From positions 36,778,011 to 36,842,010 of the forward strand of contig OX328096.1 in the NCBI GenBank assembly GCA_946811185.2: 64,000 bases of DNA, written 5' to 3'. The notes under the pieces were generated by a model that was given only the letters and a program-made list of their open reading frames with translations, was not told where the DNA came from and made no database searches. Shown one piece after another: positions 32,490-43,399 of the stretch. The DNA comes from Hippopus hippopus (lineage: Eukaryota > Mollusca > Bivalvia > Cardiida > Cardiidae). The position numbers were made by a program, and so were the translations under genes. Positions within the stretch are counted from its first letter, which is position 1, and the number at the start of each line of letters is the position of its first letter.

Positions 32490-32745
32490 GTGTGTACAGG
32501 TACGCCAAGGTACCAGCGTGTCTTCATAGTCTACTAGGTACTAGTGTCTACAGTTCGCTAAGGTACCTGCATTTGCTCAGGTACAAATGTGTGCACCACT
32601 TAATTACCAGCATGTCTAATGTACCAGCGTGTCTGCATAGGTACCAGCATTTTCATGGTCATTTTGGTACCAGTGTGTCTACATGCCATGGTCTACTAAG
32701 GTACCAGCTTGTCTTCTAGTCCATTTCGGTACCAGCTTATTTACA
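32490..32745 (+). repeat. Degenerate GGTACCAG-based tandem repeat
   Basis: GGTACCAGC-(A/G)-TGTCT-like words recur irregularly with short spacers (GTACCAGCGTGTCT, GGTACCAGTGTGTCTAC, GGTACCAGCTTGTCTTC). The 75-codon ORF over it is a translation of the repeat. A poly-G run (about 32749-32759) follows. Confidence 0.65.
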
Positions 32746-32781
32746 TGGGGGGGGGGGGGTTTCTCAAATGTTGCATTTTTT

Positions 32782-33881
32782 AGCTCCATTGCCCGAAGGC
32801 TAGCGGGCTTATGTCATGGCCCGGTGTCCGTCTTGCATCAGTCCGTGCGTTAACTTTTATTTCAAACGTCATCTTCTCTTAAACTGGCCATCCAATTTTG
32901 ATGAAACTTCACAGAAATTATCCTGCCATGGTCCTCTTTAGAATTTCTTGAAAGAATTTGATTTCTTCAAAAACTCTGGTTACCGTGGCAACAAAATTGA
33001 AAAATATTGAAAATCTTCTTGTCTAAAATCAAAAGGCCCAGGGCTACCAAATTTGGCATTATCTAATAGACCTCTACCAAGTTTCTTCAAATTATACCCT
33101 TGGGGTCAAAATTGGCCCCGCCTCGGCGCTCACACGTTTTACATGGGCTTATATGGTGAAAACTTTAGAAAACTTCTTATTCTTAACCATTAGATCTAGG
33201 GCTACCAAATTTGCATGTATAGGTATCTTATGGACTTCTACATAGATTGGTCAAATAATAGCCCTAGGGTCTTAATTGGCCTTGCCCACCAAGTCACAAG
33301 TTTTACATAAGCTTATATAGCGAACACTTTAAAAATCTCATTGTTTCAGATCGTGAGCTATAGATGTAATATTTTATGAGTGTTACCATCTAGTAGGCCT
33401 CTTACAAAATAGGTTCCACCCCATAGGTCAGTGCTTATGGAGTGAAAATTCTGAAAATCTTCTTGCTTCTAACCATAAATCCTAGGGTTACCAAATTTGG
33501 CAAAGCTTCATATTGTAGTTCACTTCTGAACTTTTCAAAATTTAGCCCTAGGATTGAAATTAGCCCTGTCTCGGGGGTCTCATGTTTTACAAGGCCTTTT
33601 ATTGAGGAAACTTCGAAAATCTTCATGTTTATAACCATACATTCTGGACCTATATGTTTTGGTATGGGGCTTTATCTTATCGACCTCAACCAAGATTTAA
33701 GTAATTTTTTGTAACTCAACCAAGATTCAAGTAATTTGTAGCTCTGTGGTCAAAAATGGCTTCGCCCTGGGGTCATAACTTTCTCGTGGTTTTTTTTATA
33801 CAGAAACCAATTGGCCAAGAATTGCACTCTGTGGCATGCAGTGTTTTTACTTATTAGACAGGGCCATCATGGCCCTCTTGT
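32782..33881 (+). mobile_element. H3 non-autonomous element, copy 3 (older)
   Basis: AGCTCCATTGCCCGAAGGC, GTGTCCGTCTTGCATCAGTC, six or so sub-repeats in the style of copy 2 with more change, ending in GGGCCATCATGGCCC and CTCTTGT. The subterminal GGAGC is lost. Confidence 0.8.
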
Positions 33882-33890
33882 TTCTTATAC

Positions 33891-34018
33891 GGAAGAAAGC
33901 ATTGTTGGAAAAGGAGGAAATGCTGGCTACTAGCATATTTTCCTTTTCCAACATTTTTTTCCCAAAAGACTTCTTCCTCAGTGTCGTGAAGCTTCGGGAT
34001 TGTGTGGTAAGGGTTAAG
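33891..34018 (-). repeat. M3 right part with hairpin
   Basis: GTTGGAAAAGGAGGAAATGC, CTAGCATATTTTCCTTTTCC and GGATTGTGTGGTAAGGGTTA; the other half is absent. Confidence 0.65.
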
Positions 34019-34121
34019 AAGCGGACTAAATAGATCCAAGATAAGACTCCACTCTCTGTGCAGTTTGATCAACATGGTCTGCAAGAGCAACTGATGTCGA
34101 CAATGGAACGATGCGCTAGCA

Positions 34122-34328
34122 TTAACCCTTATCCTGCTAAATAAGTGGAATTTTTGAGCCGACAGTAAAGACCCAAATTTTGCTATTTCAAAGGTACCTT
34201 TTGAGGGACAAAATGCCTCTATCGGACAGTGTAGATGCAAGATCGGACTGCACGTTCTGTGCAGTCCGATCTTGATCTATACTGTCCGCAAAGGGTCAGT
34301 AAATCGCGCTAAGCAGCCTAAGGGTTAA
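34122..34328. mobile_element. M5 hairpin MITE (TTAA-ended), complete
   Basis: TTAACCCTTATCCTGCTAAA at the left, GCGCTAAGCAGCCTAAGGGT then TTAA at the right; central palindrome AAGATCGGACTGCACG and its inverse, flanked by CGGACAGTGTAGA and CTATACTGTCCG. Confidence 0.85.
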
Positions 34329-34359
34329 GCCTACAAAACCATTTCCGTCCTCTGTACAA

Positions 34360-34608
34360 TGCATTTGAACCCTTTTCTGCGAAAAGGGTGTTTAAATTCG
34401 ACCCCCATGTCAGTCCGCACAGGCAGATCTGTGTCGAAACTTACTATCGGTCAATTTTCTGCTTGTCATAGGACCATTCTATCTCATGATCCAGTCGGTT
34501 GTTAGACAAAATGGATTTTATGGATCCATGATAATAATTATGATGACTTGCTTGGTATAATGCATCACGGAAATGCATTTAACCCCATTTGCCAGAGCGT
34601 TGCTCAAT
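34360..34608 (+). mobile_element. M2 element with decayed palindrome
   Basis: GAACCCTTTTCTGCGAAAAG through TATCGGTCAATTTTCTGC, AATGGATTTTATGGATCCAT, TATAATGCATCACGG and CCAGAGCGTTGCTCA. The palindrome is reduced to CAGTCCGCACAGGCAG. Confidence 0.75.
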
Positions 34609-34631
34609 TGTAATACCATTGTTGATGAAAT

Positions 34632-34891
34632 GGCCGGCAACACGTGAAAAGGTGCATCCGGACATTTGCGTAAAATATGTCTCGGATCAGCCTGCGCAGT
34701 TCGCGCAGGCTAATCCGAAACGACCCTTTCCGTTTTTATGTAATTTTCTGTTTCACGCAAGTCCACTGTAGGACAAAATCTAATGTAGTCGTAAAGTGCT
34801 GTCTCGGATTAGCCTGCGCGGAGTGCGCAGGCTGATCCGAGACGACACTTCACGCAAATGTCCGAATGCCCTTTTTCGCGTGTTGCAGACC
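34632..34891 (+). mobile_element. M1 GC-hairpin MITE, complete
   Basis: 260 bp. GGCCGGCAACACGTGAAAAG at the left, TCGCGTGTTGCAGACC at the right, long inverted repeats (ACATTTGCGTAAA ... and inverse), each ending in an inner hairpin (CAGCCTGCGCAGTTCGCGCA; TAGCCTGCGCGGAGTGCGCA). The spacer contains TTTTTATGTAATTTTCTG. Confidence 0.85.
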
Positions 34892-35034
34892 ATTAATAGT
34901 AAATGGCGACTGTGGTATTGAAACAAATACATGTACTTCAGGCTGAAATATTACGCGTTCTGCCAGAAATTTGAAATAGCTCGTATCACCCTATTTCACC
35001 TTTTGTGTCAATAGTTTCACACGAATTGTTGAAT

Positions 35035-35200
35035 AGGGGTCCTGCGTGGCTCATTGGTAATTTTGTAAGTTGTAGAACTCGTAAACTGGAGGCACCAGGT
35101 TCGATCCTCACTCAAAGCACAGACTTTTTCGTGGGAGTGACCCTGTGAAACACTCTTCTAAGCCCAGTATGTGCAGGTGAAACCCAGATTTTTGTGAAGT
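35035..35200 (+). mobile_element. SINE, second head type, 3' truncated
   Basis: GGGGTCCTGCGTGGCTCATT, B-box-like GGTTCGATCC and TTTTCGTGGGAGTGACC match the 30464 SINE. The CAATCA tail is not found. Confidence 0.7.
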
Positions 35201-35785
35201 CGTCTGCTGCAAATTTGTCGCAGGGAGTAAGGAGTAATAAGGCCATTAGGTTAAAAAGCAATACATTTGTACCCATTAAAGCGAGATAGACGAGAGATGA
35301 TTCCTAGTTAGTATTGGAATTCTATTTGGGGACACTCGATTTTTAAGCCTAGAAAATAATCGATGCCATATACAGAATCGCATTACACACACTGAAAAAT
35401 ATGGCTGTGAAATCTCGGGCTGTAAACAAGAAGCGCGTGAGAAACACTCCGGTGTAGGAATTATTAATGATTTTCTTATTTATTTCATAAATAAAGATCA
35501 GTTTAATAACAAAAAGGAGATTATAAATACATTGGGATACTGTGATTGTTGATGGAGGTTTTGTAAATGCTACTTATGCGTGAATATGGTGTATGAAGAT
35601 GTGAAGGTTTACAACTGAAGATGCGGTAACTTGATCAGTAAGTTAGTATTAATCAATATCGGGTGTTTGTGAAGGGCGGTTATGGATTCTATAAGCTAAC
35701 CTTAACTAATCATCTAACGAGCAAAATCTAGGGCTTGTACATCTATAGTATAACAGAAAGGGGAGATATTTAACCATTAAGATGC
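35200..35785. other. Intergenic, nothing recognised
   Basis: A+T-rich, no repeat family, exon or ORF supported. Confidence 0.4.
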
Positions 35786-35790
35786 TAAAT

Positions 35791-36050
35791 AGAGGCGCTC
35801 TGGGAAATGGTGGTTTAATGCGTCACTGTAGTGCATTATACCAAGCAAGTCATCACATAATTATGGATCTATAAAACCCATCTTGTACAACAATCGACTT
35901 AATGATGAGGTAGAAGGTCCTGGGACATGCAGAAAATTGACCAATAGAAAAACATTTCGACCCAGGCCAGCCTGCGCGGACTGAGCAGAGTGACATGGTT
36001 CGATACTTTTTGCAGATTCATTAAACCCCCTTTTTGCAGAGAATGGCTGA
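35791..36050 (-). mobile_element. M2 element
   Basis: GAGGCGCTCTGGGAAATGG, TTTAATGCGTCACTGTAG, TATACCAAGCAAGTCATC, GCAGAAAATTGACCAATAG and GGCCAGCCTGCGCGGACTGA, ending TTGCAGAGAATGGCTGA. The palindrome has lost pairing on its right arm. Confidence 0.75.
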
Positions 36051-36183
36051 AATAGAATATGCATTCTCAGTCAGTACGAAGAATACAGATATTGTAATTT
36101 CAAGGCTGTCTTTGTCAAACTGCAGAGTAGGGGACAGTGTTGTCCAAGATCTACTGCAGTGACAAACAGAAACATGTATAATT

Positions 36184-36396
36184 TAGCCATACTCTGTGAA
36201 AAGAGGCTTAATGCATCTGCTAAAAAGTATCGAATCGGGTCAGCCTGCGCAGTCCGCGCAGGCTGACCCGATTCGATACTTGCGTTTTGGTAATTTTCCT
36301 GCATGTCAAAGAATCGGTAGACCTCATGATTCGGTCGGTTGTTTGACAAAATGGAATTTATGGATCCATAATAAAATGATGCCTTGCTTGGTATCG
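36184..36396 (+). mobile_element. M2 element with very long perfect stem, 3' truncated
   Basis: GCCATACTCTGTGAAAAGAG, then GTATCGAATCGGGTCAGCC, loop, and the full inverse GGCTGACCCGATTCGATAC; then GTAATTTTCCTGCATGTC and ATGGAATTTATGGATCC. The stem is at least 25 bp with no mismatch. Confidence 0.8.
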
Positions 36397-36469
36397 ATTT
36401 ACATATAACAATTTTACCAAGTTCTCAACTCAACCTTGTCTGCGCCATAGACGAAGCCAGGGGCTTTTG

Positions 36470-36560
36470 TGGACTGCACAGGTCAAGATCAGATTGCACA
36501 CTCTGATCTTGGATCTATACCGACCGCATAACAAGTCAAGCCTATCAAATGAATAAATTT
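36470..36560. repeat. Partial M6/M5-type palindrome
   Basis: GGACTGCACAGGTCAAGATC, AGATTGCACACTCTGATCTT and GGATCTATACCGACCGC keep the hairpin neighbourhood, but the palindrome has collapsed. No ends recognised. Confidence 0.5.
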
Positions 36561-38496
36561 TTTGAGGTTCAGTGGGTTGTATTTTGAGCCATCCAACATT
36601 TGGTACTGACAGAGTTAACAAAATTCCTGGAAGCTTTGATAGATTTACAAAGAGATCCGAGCGAGTTTGAAATTTTCGTTTACTAGGGTTTCAGGGTACT
36701 AGGTTTTCCAGGAAATCACGTTCAATAACAACAGCAGCTCATATATTCACATGTTTTACTGGTTTGAGCAGCACTTGGCTCGGACTCCGCAACGCACTGC
36801 TTTCAGTCAATTGTTTCTGTCTCAACCACCGAGTCTCCACCCATCTCCCCACCGCCTGAAGAAAGTGCTGCTGCGTCAGTTATCTTTCAACGCCAAGTAA
36901 GCCGATGGTCTATTACATGAGGCCGTCCGTACGTGCGTCCGTGTATCAAAATATCATAATCTATATTTTTACCCATCCCTGCAAATCTCTCATCCATCCA
37001 TCAATCACTTGCTTTTAAAAGATCAATATTAGACCCTCATAACCATAGAACTCACACAAATAGTGTTATCATTTTGTGTATCATATGAGATTGTGTATTG
37101 TACGTACTCTATCATCACACTGGAGAGACCTTACGTTCTTGCTCCAGGTCAACGTTACTGCTCCTGTCAATTGAACGTACCCGCTCCAGGTAAAAACATG
37201 GCTGCGCCCTAGAATTTTGCAAGGTAAGCACCAAAACATACTTCTTTGACAATCAGATGAATAGATATGTACTAGATGGTTGTCGCACGGAATGTCTGGG
37301 ATGTCAGTGCATATTTCTGTGTTGTTCTTTTGGTGGTTGGTAGGTTGTTGAAAACGTTTAATCCGACAAACTTCCGTCAGCGACTATGATTTCTGAATAA
37401 TCAACACGCGTAAGTCAGCAAAAAGCTTTGTTAAACATACAAACACGATGTTCTGAAGTTTGTGCTCTGCCAAGTGATTCATATATGCTTTATTAACCAT
37501 TTCTAAGGAAAAAAAAAAAAATACACGATGTTCATTATAGAGCAACTTTCTGTCAATTTTGATAGGCAACGCTCCATGCTCCAAAACTCAATAAAACGAC
37601 CCAGCTCCTGAGTTGAAACAGAGTACGATATTATAAGCGCTTGTCTGCGAGTTTAATCAAACAATTTGTCTTTTTTCGACCAATATGTATAATTGTCTGT
37701 CTGTCCGTCTTTCGGTCTTTCTGTCAGTCAGGTTTCTCGTCCTGATTATTGATGCTTTTGAAATGAAATGTCATTATATACATGAAGAGCTTGATGACAG
37801 ACAGTATCATGCACAAGATCCATAACTATCATAACTATCATGCACTAGATCCATAACTATTATAACTATCATCTTCGATATCGTCATCACAAGACTCCTC
37901 TTGGTTAATGTAAATTAATAATAATGATCAACGAACAACCAACCATATGCCTTGTCAGCTGCACACCTAAAAGCATCTAGTTATATCTAATACTAAGATA
38001 TGTAAAGATCTTTTCACACCTTTGCAAAACAGTAGACCCTATTTAATCTTAAAGTAGCTTACAAATGACGAATGACGAATTTGTTTCAAATTAACAAGCC
38101 TTTTTGTGTGTGTGTGAAATACACTAACGTTATATAGATGCATATGTAGTTTTTGATTTTTTGCATGAAAACAGATCCGGTAAATCCTTAAATCTTTTGG
38201 CACCAGAAAACAACATAGGCAAATAATGCAGTCCCAGATCAACCGCTACCGAAGTTTGCGGTGCCTGATCATGACATTTCGCAATTTGCGTGTAGTGTTA
38301 CTATGCATAGATAAGGGAAAAAGAACAAATTAATGTGATTATCTACGGCAGATTTTTTAAAAGTATTTTCATACTGAAAGAAATCATGTTGCAGACGACT
38401 TTTTTTCTTACACCCAAAGGGTTATTTACTTCGTACATTTAAAGCGCTCACTTACATTTGTATCATGTATGTTTCATTTTCCGATAAAATTTGAAT

Positions 38497-39203
38497 TTAA
38501 GGTGTTACCATCCTAACGCTTCTAGTGCAACATGGAATAAAATTTCATATTAGTTGATAAATAAGGATTTATACTGGTATTATAACATTTTTGCACATTT
38601 CTAACCGACCAGAAATTCCTTTGATGTCTATCTTGAAATTATTTGTTGATACTTTTATTAGTTTCCTGAAAAGGGAGGTAATTATTATCTCCCTTTGTAA
38701 TGAGAATATAGTGGTTTTAGATTTATAATGTCTGTGTTAATTATCTTAATAAAGGTATAAGCGATAATTCGGCTGCTGACAATGTCAAGGCCATCTAATG
38801 TCATAGGGATTTTCTCAAGAGCATTTTGCATCTTTGGTCCATCTTACATCGTTTGGGATGCGGAGTAAAGATTTAAAATGCTCTACAAATTAAGGTGTCT
38901 CTTGGAAGAACTCTATATTGTTTGCATATTCAGACTTCCCCTACTATCGAAAAGAAACCCCTCGTTGTCACACTAAATTATTATGAATTGTTGGGAATGC
39001 TCATATATCATGTAATTCTAAGATCTGAGCTAAATAAAGGAATTTTGAATTTGAATTTGAATTTGATAATTCTAAGAAGGAAAAAAAGGAAAAAGTGGCT
39101 TGGTTAAAGTAGTACAATAATACTCATTTTTAATTATAGCTAATTTTGTAGGATGATATTATAGTGGAAATAGCTGTTTTCCATTAGGATGGTACTACCT
39201 TAA
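38497..39203. mobile_element. Nested inverted-repeat element
   Basis: TTAAGGTGTTACCATCCTAA (38497-38516) and TTAGGATGGTACTACCTTAA (39184-39203) are inverses with 18 of 20 matches. Lies inside the 3.5-kb element; interior includes the LINE-like tail at about 39040. Confidence 0.6.
39020..39070 (+). repeat. LINE-like 3' tail
   Basis: AGCTAAATAAAGGAATTTTG followed by repeated TTGAATT units, the form of 3' end seen in several non-LTR retrotransposons. No reverse transcriptase sequence is present. Confidence 0.5.
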
Positions 39204-39364
39204 TATTTGAATGAAATATGTATTCAGCCTTGACCACTTTCATAAGAAAAAAAAAAAAAACCTCACAAACTGTGTATATAAAATTGTTACAGACAACTTA
39301 GGATCGTTACTTTCTGAAACAAATTGAGAAGAGAAAGGCCTATCAGACAAATCCGCCCCACCCT

Positions 39365-39390
39365 ATCTCTCTCCCTCTCTCTCTTCCTTC

Positions 39391-39422
<32 letters not shown>
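39365..39422. repeat. (CT)n microsatellite
   Basis: Pure CT run from about 39391 to 39422, preceded by impure CTCTCCCTCTCT. The Arg/Glu-rich minus-strand ORF across it is an artefact. Confidence 0.9.
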
Positions 39423-39428
<6 letters not shown>

Positions 39429-40795
39429 TTTTGACGATGAGTGTCTGATTCTGCCAGCTTAATAAAATTGGGGAGGGAAACAGAGAACCCGAGATCGCCT
39501 GAATACATGCTCAATAAGATCAGGCCTATTAATAAAAAAAAAGGAAAGGTTCAACGTGCTGTAGTATTGTACTGCCATTCAAGTATTTATTAAATACACA
39601 TTTGAACCGATCTACCGATCTATATCGACAGGTATCAAGTTGCAGTAATCAGTTTAAAATGTGACTAAACTGAAAGATACTTATCTCATTGATAGAATAC
39701 AATGTGAAAAAAGAAAAAATAAAGCCCAAATGTTTTGCTTAGTATTCTACATCAGTTTATTTAAATTGGGAAATATTGGTAAAGGGTTAAAACACACAGG
39801 TTTTACAGTAGGCTGTGTAAAATATGTTCACTAACCACAACACCAAATAAGGATGACAATGTAATCTTAGAGATGTGACTAGGCCACAGTGTTGAACACT
39901 GCACCTGTTCTTTTGGGGTGTATTATATTTCTGTAGAATTCACTATTTAGCCTGAAACTAATGCCTGAACCGATGTCTATAGATGTTCAGCTGATTTGGA
40001 ATATATAGTTGGTCATTCATAATGATAATTATTGCTATTATCAACGATGGCGAACCTATGACTGTGACCACGATAATTAAAATAGAATCTTGACCAAAAT
40101 GACAAAATTGTTTGCTGTAACACGAAGACTTACGCTTATCGTGTTTCAACTCAGGAGCTGGATCGTCGTATTGAATTTAGGAGCATGTTACGTTGTAATG
40201 CAAAAATGGCAAAATATCGCTTTATAATTGCAATTGAATTTTTTTTCGGTTTATAGTTGTGAGGAATAATCATTATATAGGTCACCTGACACGGCACACA
40301 TTTCAGAATATCGAGTGTATATGTTTTACAAAGGTTTCTGGAGACTCAAAGTATTGATTTTCCAGAAATCGTAGTCGCCGACGGAAGTTTGTCGGATTAA
40401 ACGTCTTCAACAAACGATTAACCACCAAAAGAACTACAGATTAACGTGCACTGAAATCCCAGACATTCCGTGCGACAACCTTCAACTGCATATCTATTCA
40501 TTAACATGTAAAAAAAATATGATTTTGTACTTACTTTGCAAAATCTTATGGGCGCAGCCATGTTTTTACCTGGAGCAGGTACGTTCAATTGACAGAAGCG
40601 TTAACGTTGACCTGGAGCAAGAACGTAAGGTCTCTCCAGTGTGATCATAGATAACTAGATCTAATATGGTTGACACATTATTTCATATTTTTAATAATGT
40701 TGGTACAAACTGATATGCTTTGCTGTTTGTATTTGATTTGAGCTCCAAACCTTGGTAAGTCACTTTATCGCTACTTTCTGAACATGTTTCTAGTA

Positions 40796-41012
40796 ACCCT
40801 TTGCTCCGTATATAATCTCGACCTCTTTCCACGGCAGAAAGTACAATCGATTGAAATGCAGAAAGATTTTCATTATATAGGCTTGGCAAGTTGAGCAGGC
40901 GGTACCGGATATATAGGGTTCCAATATCAGATTGCACGTTCTGCACAGTCTGATCTTAATCCATGCCATCCGTATAAGTTTTTACATTCGTCTTTGACGT
41001 TGAAAGGGTTGA
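40796..41012. mobile_element. M6 element
   Basis: CTCGACCTCTTTCCACGGC to TTTGACGTTGAAAGGGTTGA, with a slightly broken palindrome AGATTGCACGTTCTGCACAG and CTTAATCCATGCCATCCG. Related copies at 47330, 58203 and perhaps 56755. Confidence 0.6.
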
Positions 41013-41316
41013 AGCTACACTCATTCTGAACATGTCATCACTTTGAACAGTCATTTGAAACATTTTGTAACAGCAATGTCCTGCTCACTAAAATTTAACA
41101 ATTCTACGTTTTTCTTTGGGTTTTCATGTTATTTTCAGTCTGTCAACCTTAACAATATTATACGACTTTATTTACTGATACGGTAGCATAACTAGGGTAT
41201 CATGATGTCCCATTCATATGCTACAATGGAAAAATGAAAAGAGGGATTTGAACGTGGCAGGCATAGCCTTGAGGGTGACGCCCGTCCTGGAAGGCCTTTT
41301 TCAACTCCTGAAATGG

Positions 41317-41528
41317 TTAACCGTAATCCCGCTAAATAACTTAAATGAAACTTTCAAGCCGATAGTAAAAACCCGAGTAATGCTACTTCAAACTTATTTT
41401 TAGGAGAAAATATCTCTTTATCGGACAGTGTAGGTCCAAGATCAGACTGCACGTTCTGTGCAGTCTGATCTTGATCTACACTGTCCGCAAAAGGTCAGTG
41501 AGCCGCGCCTAGCAGTCTAAGGATTAGT
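41317..41528. mobile_element. M5 hairpin MITE
   Basis: TTAACCGTAATCCCGCTAAA at the left, GCGCCTAGCAGTCTAAGG at the right; intact palindrome AAGATCAGACTGCACG/TGTGCAGTCTGATCTT. Confidence 0.82.
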
Positions 41529-41735
41529 AAAGTCAATGATATTGTTATGACTGACAGGCGAGTTACAGAGAGATAATATAGCCAGTACAGAGGGGATTTC
41601 TTACGGAAGATCTTGCCATAAAAAACTCTCAGCCTGTTGGGTAACAATACAGTGGATCAGAAGCACACCAGGCGGACTTTGTCGCGTGCTAATATAAGCC
41701 TTTCAGAGGCAGCTCTTGCTAACTCACTGCACAGG

Positions 41736-42260
41736 TCTGTGACTATGAATAAAACGCGTGTTCATCATTTCACCCTAGAGACAAGGCAACAGCCTAAGCA
41801 ATGGAAGCACCCTGGTTCACCCCAGCCATAGACGCCAAAGACGGTTCCATAAGCTGGAAAGGTTATGGCCTCGGTTTTAGGGATACTGATGGTATTCTGA
41901 TGGTAGATTATCTACAAAAGGAGCAAACAATCAATGGCACATAATTATTATGCATCACTTCTCAGAAAATGTTATCTCAAGCGCCGCAGAGACTCAGCAA
42001 AGGTGTGTTGTTCCACCAGGACAATGCCCCTGTTCACAAGTCTGTCATTGCCATGGCTGCCATTAATGATTGTGGCTTTGAATTGTTTGAGCATCTGCCT
42101 TATTCTCCCGATCTCAGGTCATTAGACTTTTCCAAAATTGAAAAAAGGCCAATGCCGGTTACTCACGTTCGGTCAGATGTCCTACATCCAGTGGAATACT
42201 TTCTGAGCGTTCAAGAAAAGGACTTACCGGTATTTAAAAGTGGCATTTAGGCCCTCAACA
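41736..42260 (+). pseudogene. Decayed mariner-family transposase
   Basis: Reading across at least two frames gives TRVHHFTLETRQQPKQWKHP, then YLQKEQTING, then one open stretch from 41969 with GVLFHQDNAPVHKS and HLPYSPDLRSLDF. These are the mariner HHxTPETKQQSKQW, YLxKGxTING, LFHQDNAPxHT and YSPDLAPSD blocks. The Asp of HQDN and the final Asp are 34 residues apart (DD34D). APSD has become RSLD. Frameshifts and internal stops; N-terminal HTH and element ends not found. A different mariner lineage from the 62417 copy. Confidence 0.85.
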
Positions 42261-42869
42261 GTGTATAGATACTGAAGGGTATTATGTTGAAATATAATCC
42301 AATATGTCCATCAAAAGTCAAATCCTTACATTTGAGGCTCACAACATATCAGTCAGCCCTCCTATAGTGGTGACTATCACGAACATGGATTTCGTTAAAT
42401 TAGTTTACATTGAATGCGGATTACCTGTATAGTGCAGAAATCATTAATACATAAACAGAGAGTGTAGACTAAGATCAGATGGCACATGTACAGGCTTATC
42501 TGTCTATCTCAAACTCTCCTCAAAAATACTGACAGACGGTTATAGACGGATGATATCTAATTACTTTTGCAGACAGTGCAAATCTAGAGTATCCTGTATT
42601 TTATTAGATTTTTTAGTTAAAATCGCCTTGTCACTGGGTCTAGGTTTCTTACAGGCGTAAATCGGCTAGTCTATCTCGTTTAATATCGTTTGATTTAGCG
42701 CTCAGGGAGTGATGAAACCCAACTCTAAAAAGAGTCCTTCTACTTAGAAATATTGTCGATATATTGTGACATTAGTTAAAATAAACTCGCATGAAAGATC
42801 AGACAGTTACTTTTCATCATTAAAGGCACTTACTAATGTCGCTAAAACGACTCTACCACTTTATTATGA

Positions 42870-43392
42870 TTCGAACCATGATCTTGGAAAAGGGGTATTA
42901 ATATATCTCCGTAAGACATTAATGGCCTGCAACACGCGAAAAGGGGCATTCGGGCATTTGCGTAAAGTGTCGGTCCGGATCAGCCTGCGCAGTCCGCGCA
43001 GGCTAATCCGAAACGACACTTTCCGTTTTTATGTAATTTTCTGTTTTGCGGAAGTCTGCTGTATCACAAAATCTAATGTAGTCGTAATGTGCCGTCTCGG
43101 ATTAGCCTGCGCGGACTGCGCAGGCTGATCCGAGACGACACTTTACGCAAATGTCCGAATGTCCCTTTTCGCGTGTTACAAGCCATATAGTAAGCAAGTC
43201 ATCTCATAATTATGGATAAGAAAAAAAAAGTTTGTCTAACAACCGACTGAGTCATGAGGTACACCGGTCCTTTGTCACAGAGAAAAGTCACCAATAGCAA
43301 AAAAGTTTTGACGTAGGTCAGTCTGCGCAGGCTGCCCTGGGTCAGTACTTTTTGCAGATGCATTTAGCCCCCTTTTCGTAGAGTATGGCTCA
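42870..43392 (-). mobile_element. M2 element interrupted by M1
   Basis: GAACCATGATCTTGGAAAAG, GGGGTATTAATATATCTCCG and GACATTAAT stop at the M1 start; M2 resumes ATAGTAAGCAAGTCATCTCA through GACGTAGGTCAGTCTGCGC to TCGTAGAGTATGGCTC. Confidence 0.8.
42924..43184 (+). mobile_element. M1 GC-hairpin MITE, complete, nested in M2
   Basis: 261 bp. GGCCTGCAACACGCGAAAAG to TTTTCGCGTGTTACAAGCC. Both inner hairpins intact (CAGCCTGCGCAGTCCGCGCA; TAGCCTGCGCGGACTGCGCA). The ORF 42766-43128 reads into it and is spurious. Confidence 0.88.
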
Positions 43393-43399
43393 ATTTACT

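Larger units (their letters stand above)
37114..40645. mobile_element. 3.5-kb element with about 0.5-kb terminal inverted repeats
   Basis: Left arm from about 37114 (ATCACACTGGAGAGACC, TTCTTGCTCCAGGTCAAC, AAAACATGGCTGCGCCC, GGTTGTCGCACGGAATGTC, AAACTTCCGTC, CAGCTCCTGAGTTGAAAC near 37610) reappears inverted from about 40143 to 40645 with the same order of landmarks and some indels. The interior has no transposase or other long ORF. It contains a smaller inverted-repeat element (38497-39203), a LINE-like tail and a CT microsatellite. Class unknown; no convincing target duplication seen. Confidence 0.82.

Noticed and set aside
38895..39107. Transposase or reverse transcriptase remnant inside the 3.5-kb element
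   Set aside because: Only 70 codons without recognisable motif; the region is a LINE-like tail with TTGAATT units.
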